A stretch of DNA of 64,000 nucleotides. Source: Piper betle (taxonomy: Eukaryota > Streptophyta > Magnoliopsida > Piperales > Piperaceae). The DNA is taken from assembly GCA_033002965.1 (NCBI GenBank), contig JAURVB010012622.1, positions 23,668-87,667 of the forward strand, written 5' to 3'. Below the pieces are notes generated by a model that searched no databases, was not told the DNA's origin, and saw only the letters and a list, made by a program, of their open reading frames with translations. The position numbers were made by a program, and so were the translations under genes. Positions 58,198 through 64,000 of the stretch are shown here, piece by piece; within the stretch, counting starts at the first letter, position 1, and every line of letters starts with the position of its first letter.

Positions 58198-59565
58198 CAC
58201 TTTGACTTCCTCCTTCTTCTTCCTTGATTTGGCCCTCTTCTCTCACAATAAAGACATTGAGAACTCTCCTAATTCTTCTCAAAGACATCTTTTTCTATTG
58301 TGATTGATCACCTCTCTCGTGATAAACTCATATGTCCAAGGATCCGTCCTATTTATAAGAATCAATTCTTACTTCATTGCAAACTCTAAATTAGCTAATA
58401 AGAAAGAGCACACTCCTTGTCTAGCTCGTCTTAACATCCTCTCCAAGTCTGACTTGACCTGAAACATACCTCTCATGTTGCTCCACACTTTCTTAGTTGA
58501 ACTCCATGGTCGTGGAAGAACCCCCTAGGCTAAAGAATCTCAAACTTCAACATCCAACTCCCAATAGGATTAGGGTTTGATCCCGGCTCCACCAAGACTC
58601 CCTCTTAGCTCCTAGCCTCATTCTTGACCATGACAACTTCCTTCTTCTTTTTCTTCCTTGATTCGGCCCTCTTCTCACAATGGAGACATTGAGAACTCTC
58701 ATAAGTTCCATCAAAGGTGTCCTCCCTCTCTTGTGATTGATCACCTCTCTTGTGATACCCCAATATCTCCAAGCATCTGGTCTATTTATGAGAATTGTTT
58801 CCTATTTTGTTGCAAACTCCAACTTGACTAAAAGGAAAGAGCTCATACCTTATCTAACTCTTCCTAAACGTCATTTCCAAGTCTAACAAGAATTCAGCAC
58901 GTTCCAAAATGAACTCCTAGGCTCGTGGAAGAACTCTCTAAGCCAAAGAACCTCAAACCTCAACATCCGACTCTCAATAGGATTAGGGTTTGATCCCAAC
59001 TCCACCATGACTCCCTTTCTACTCCTTCTCCTAGTCAACCTCGATGTCCAAGTCCAGCACTTTTCCAAGTTGTTCAAGACCTCCTCCCTAAAGTCTTGAC
59101 CAAGTACAAGTCCACTAAGAAGTCTCATGGTCACCAACTAGCCCACACGCACAACTGCTACCAGTAATCTTACTTGTACTAAGATTTTTAAAGTAATTAG
59201 AAAACCTCAACTAAATCATGAAACTCCACTTTTCAACTCTCGGTCATCACCTAGCACTCATCTACCACTCCCGGTAATGCTCAGTCACTCCTCTCCGTAT
59301 TCCCGAGTCCAATTCTCAACATGCTTGGTAATCAGCTCTTAGCAATGCCGACAATTTCATACGCTGTTACCAGTACCCACTTCTTGGCATGATCGATCAC
59401 CACTCCTAGGCATGCTTGATAACTCCAATAAACAGCACTCGATCATGATTAATACTTAAATTTGTATTTAATATTTTAAGGTTAATTTTGAAGCTAATGA
59501 ACACAGTTTGTTCGGTACACTCTAGCCAAAACCCGATAAGTTATTATAGGTTACCGAATACTATC
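58198..59565 (-). repeat. Right arm of long inverted repeat, with internal duplication
   Basis: Inverted match to 56092-57000. It is longer because the segment starting GGCCCTCTTCTC is present twice (about 58231-58663 and 58664-59090, unit about 433 bp). The outer edge (GATAGTATTC on the minus strand) abuts an LTR starting TGTAACACCCC at 59566. Confidence 0.85.
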
Positions 59566-61139
59566 TGTAACACCCCAAATCCGGTCCACGCTCGTTGTTT
59601 TCTAACTTCGTGCCTTTGCATCATTTTCTAAGTTAGATAGTATACTAGTTTCATGCCCTTACTTACCATGGTAATTTTAGAATAGATTTCTATCCCATCA
59701 TACCCAGCTTGTAAACATCTTGGTATGTTCAATAATCAAGCTATCATTGGCATAGTAGAACATCAAATCCTCTTTGGAATGATACTTGCTTATCACTTCG
59801 TTATTTGTATGATGTGTACACTTACGTGATGCATTGAAATAGCAACAATAGTGCCCGATTGCTTAATTAATTAGTTAATGGTTAAATTAATAATATTTAA
59901 CTCATATTTGGTGCTGATTGGTTGCAATATGAAAATTTTAAGTCAAATGATAATTACCTTAATTTCCTAATTAAGTAAATGATATAAGATTATTTTAATA
60001 ATCATAATTGTTGATTCACAGACATAGGCATGAGTTTGCTTCGAGATCTCTCATGTTCATTAGACTAAGGTCTCTACAACAAAATTATCACTGAAGTAGA
60101 GTTTAAATAATTGACCCGAAATCTTAAGTTACTTTTCTTAATTTCACCAAGATCTTCTTCTCGATTAGCATATAATCTTAGTTAAATTGCCCTCAATCTT
60201 TAGGGATTTCAATATTTCTTGATAATATAAGTACAAAAGTTGAATCCCAAAAATTATTTCATAATGAAGTGAGACATCTGTTTAATATCTATATTTATAC
60301 ATAATCTCAATCAGTGCTTATGATATGCTCAGCGTGTGAACAATGTGTGATTTGTTGTGCTTCCTATTTAGCGTTCTTCCCTTGCATGTCATGTCATTTG
60401 CTACATTTAAGATTGTCTGAATGTCATTGCACGCAAACATCATTCAAGGCTTGAGTAATGGTCTAAATTTTCTAGACCATGTGGAGTAGAGCTCAGCAAG
60501 TTGGGAGGTGGAGCTTGCATCACTGGTTTGTTACAATGCCTCTCTACTTGATCTGCTCCTTGACCCTATCACAATTTTGTTTTATACCGTAGGACATAGT
60601 TAATGGAGTTTATATTGGATCCCACTACCTATAGGCCATCTTATCGAGTTTTCCAGATTAATAAAACTTTAAGGTTGAGATCCCTTGATGTTAATTTTGA
60701 AAATGATATCTAGATCAAAAGTCACTTTAGCATTATTTATTAGTCCCTTCCCAAGCCTTATACATATTGTATGATTTTTAGATTTTCTATGCATGTGTGA
60801 TAGATGGGAGTGCGATGCCAACCTAGGGGCCCGGTTGGTACCCGCCTGTGGCACTTGGTTTGGCGGTTAATATATTATGATTGTGTTTAGGTTTATGATT
60901 ATCAGTTATGATACTTGCTAGCAATGTGTATTCAGCATGAGCATGCTCTTTGTTGAGTGTATCTGAACAAAGTACTTTAGTAATCTGTGAGATCCCTCAA
61001 CTTAGTCCCACATCTAATACCTACTGGGAGAAGATCCTGTTTATAAGTGGGAATGGACTATAGATCTTTAACTTCCGGGGTACCCATTTTAAAGAGATGA
61101 CTTAGCCCATTACGTTGCACTTTGGGCTGGGTCGTTACA
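59566..61139 (+). mobile_element. LTR (Ty3/gypsy type, probably solo)
   Basis: Starts TGTAACACCCCAAATCCGG and ends GCTGGGTCGTTACA (1.57 kb). It shares GGATCCCACT...GGCCAT...TTCCAGATTAATAA...GAGATC with solo LTR 2, so it is a diverged or deleted relative. Flanks CTATC and TAATC agree at only three positions. No primer-binding site follows. Confidence 0.65.
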
Positions 61140-64000
61140 TAATCAATTTTGGCCCTATTAGAGACAGGCTTGTTGCTGTGGATTAGATTCTGGCTCATGC
61201 GCAGTACTAGCATGTTACTATTGAGTATTCTGGTTCCTGTGGTAGGATTTCTCTATAATTATGATTAGGGCTATGTCCACTTTAAGGTATTATGATGATG
61301 TGGGTTGTGGAGTTTTTCGTTTCATGTCGAAGCTTTTCATGGATAATGAGTCATCCATTTACCGATTTGGAATTATTTTTTGGTAGTTATTTCCCTGGCA
61401 GTCTTTTTGTAAAGACTGTGAAAATAATAATAATAATAATAATATATTCGACTTGCTAAGGGAAAGAACGAACGTTGGAGAACTATTATTATTTATTATA
61501 TTATATTCTCTACCCAGTTAATTCTACCCGGTAAATTATTATATTTTCTTCTTTATCCGGTTACCCAGTTAAATGAAAGGATGGTGTTTGGCCGTTTTCA
61601 TATACCCAGCCATCATTTTCATTTTATATTTTATGAGGGACGTCCACCTCGCCCTAGCCGCCTTCATTCTCAATTTCTTCTCCTCTTCCATTTAGGTGCC
61701 GCTTCTTCCTCCCTGCTTGGGTATTCTTCCTATCTCCCTATTCTTAATTTTTATGCATTCATATCTCTTTTTAATTGATAATAAGCTTAATAAACATGGA
61801 AATTAAAGTCTTAAATCAACAAGAAAGAAAAGAACAAAATTGGAAACTGGAAATCCAGCCATGGCCGACGGGTCTGAGTTTTTGGCAAAGGATGGGCGAC
61901 TGTAAACAAGTTGCAAGGCATTCTCTCACAACCCCGACGACCTATCTTGGTTGCCGGGTCGAAGGTATGGCTCACCGTGTCCTTAGTTTCCGAGTGGTGG
62001 CGGAATTACACCTAGTTGTGGGCAGAATTTCAAGGATGGGGATATTGGACAACGCTGTGGGGGATTCCTGACATCCAGGCCAGTTTGCCGGCCAATGCTC
62101 ATGCCGTGCTTGCTCACACTGCTTGGCATTGACGTTGGGTTGTCATGCAGAGAGAAGGGAAGAGTTCCCGAGTGGTGCATCTGGCCGGACGGAGTTCACC
62201 TTGAAGTCCCGGCGGTGCTACTGGCCAGGCGTCACGCTCCTTGGTGCATATCAGGATTCGCCTTCGATGGTTGCTGAAATGAATGAGCTTTAGGCTTCCA
62301 ATTGGATTACTAGGGAAGGGAACCAGTTAGTGTAGGACGAGATCTAGTTTTGGCTGGAAGAAGAAGATGTTGTGGTTTGTTTTTGGTGCAAGGATGAGGG
62401 TTGGACAAAAGAAGGGACGTTGGGGAAGAAGAAGATGGCATACTTGTAAATATGCAACACCAACTCAAGTTAAAAAATAGTACTAACTCGTAAAAAATCT
62501 TTAAAAATAATTATTCTAATGGGTTTTGGGTTAAAGTTACTAAACTAATTAATTATTGTACAAAATCGCCACGAATAATAAAAATACAGTAATGATAATT
62601 AATCGGTTGTACTACAAGCGATTAAATTTAAATCAAATGGTTATAAGTAATTAATAAGAAAAAGATTATCACCTTTACATTTTAAATTTAATATGAGTTA
62701 AATAAAGTGATTATTTGAATAACAAGCTAGTAAGGTAGAAAATGAGTTATTAAACTATACTCGGGTTAAAATCACAAGCATGAAACTTAAATATCATAAT
62801 GAAAATAAATAAGGTTCGAACTTTTATTGAGTGGAATAATTTAAAATAATTGTATTAGTAATATTTTTAAATTAGGATAATACAAATTATTTTAAAAAAT
62901 TTAATTGAATGACTTAATTAATTAAAGATTTAAAACCGTAAACTAAATTATCAACACCGTGGTTAAGTAATTATCACCACAATGGAAAATATATTAATAA
63001 TAGAAATTAAATATTTGTTTATAAGTTAAAAATTATTTTATTATTTGTTAAGTGTTAATTATGATTTAGGTAATTAATTTAAAATGTAAAGTAGGAATTA
63101 AATAATTATATCACATGAATATTTTAATATTTAAAATTGTTGAATTTTGATCGTGATATATATATTAGTCATTTAGTTGCATGCATTTATACTTGAATAA
63201 AATTATACTTATGTATAATTTCATATTCTCGTTTATATTAGGATCATTGGTAACATTTGCGAAGTTCACTTAAGAACTATCCAGGTCTATATAATTATTT
63301 AAAAGTTGTATTTTCCCTTATTGGCAGCCCTGGTCGGCCAGAGCCCAGTTTCGACCACCATGCACCGAGTTCAACAGGGGTGAAGGAATTGACTCAGTTC
63401 GACACGGGGCCCCACCCTTAAAATTACTATGTGGGAGTCTTGGTCGACGTGAATATCTGATCACCATGCGCTTGAACGCAACCGAGGTCGATTCAACTCG
63501 GCACAAGGCAACACCACCTCAACAGTTAAACACCTGCCCCCATGCCAAAAGAGGTGACAGGGTGCAGTGGCACAAGAAGGCTTATTATGCACTTGTGATA
63601 CCGAGAGGGCGAGTTAATGGTAAATATCTGGTAACTACTGGCTGTGGGCCACGTAGCGTGTGTGTGCATGTCATAGGATGGTAGCTGGATGGGGTAGCCA
63701 CCCCTCCCAGAATATTATGAGCTTGGCATAAGCTCATAACAACCAAAAATCTAGAGAAATGATAATAGGGAATATATTGACTTGTTTCATTTAATTATGT
63801 GGTTTAGTGGTTTTATCACTGACGCGGAATTGCCTCCGCAGGTGAATAGCTTTGGACTGAAGAATAAAAGTGTGGTTTGGTGTTTCTTTTATCAACCAAG
63901 GTTTGGTGAATTGATAATAAAATTGGACTTCCTTTTATTCTCTTCTATTATAAATGCGGCTATGGGAAACGGCCCGAGACTGTGGGACAATTATTTTATA
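61140..64000 (-). mobile_element. Probable reverse-oriented relative of the LTR family
   Basis: On the minus strand, GATTTTTTACGAGTTAGTAC...TTAACTTGAG...TACAAGTATGCCATC (62435-62510) parallels the beginning of solo LTR 2 (53500-53580), followed as there by a GC-rich block (61860-62280 in plus coordinates). 61424-61443 is an AAT microsatellite. Boundaries are not resolved, and nothing here looks like a host gene. Confidence 0.4.

Noticed and set aside
1..64000. CRISPR arrays, bacterial operons or phage-like modules
   Set aside because: No regularly spaced short repeats, ribosome-binding sites or prokaryotic gene order; the window is plainly plant nuclear DNA.

Overview
This is nuclear DNA of a flowering plant. 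The genes are spliced with GT-AG introns, the spacers are AT-rich, and LTR retrotransposons and their solo LTRs fill much of the window. Recognisable products are plant-specific: a plastid/mitochondrial threonyl-tRNA synthetase, a fasciclin-like arabinogalactan protein, a GPI-anchored GDPD-like protein and an EDM2 relative. I cannot name the species; a woody dicot or magnoliid would fit but is a guess.

Layout. 0.1-15.3 kb is gene-rich. An organellar ThrRS (minus) and a METTL18-type histidine methyltransferase gene (plus) are head to head with about 226 bp between candidate start codons. Then come a small possible gene (8.3 kb) and a nine-exon GDPDL gene (minus). 15.3-29 kb is repeat-rich and holds a small four-exon gene with a plastid-like N terminus (18.9-19.9 kb) and a decayed vacuolar Na+/H+ antiporter (NHX) gene (20.3-26.5 kb). 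The NHX relic carries two LTR-retrotransposon insertions, each with an intact 5-bp target-site duplication. 29.3-30.1 kb holds an intact FLA gene. 30.8-35.6 kb holds repeat families (G-rich elements, TCGA-rich elements with a tRNA-like core, a 3 x 107-bp tandem) and one secreted 8-cysteine protein gene.

35.8-44.1 kb is a degenerate EDM2-like gene with premature stops, frameshifts and a 2.8-kb solo LTR in an intron. 45.3-52.7 kb is an intact seven-exon TBC (Rab-GAP) gene whose fourth intron is swollen to 5 kb by LTR-like DNA. 53-64 kb is transposon territory: a second 2.75-kb solo LTR of the same family, a long inverted repeat (about 0.9 and 1.4 kb arms round a 1.2-kb loop), another LTR starting TGTAACACCCC, and a probable reverse-oriented relative at the end.

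The genes do not form a pathway. The main messages are these. (1) The two large pseudogenes, NHX-like and EDM2-like, are both dissected by LTR elements. (2) Several conserved, probably functional genes (ThrRS, METTL18-like, GDPDL) carry isolated single-base frameshifts, often in homopolymers. This looks more like assembly indels than decay, whereas the NHX and EDM2 relics have substitution-type stops as well. (3) The 56.1-59.6 kb inverted repeat could fold into a long hairpin and is a candidate small-RNA source.
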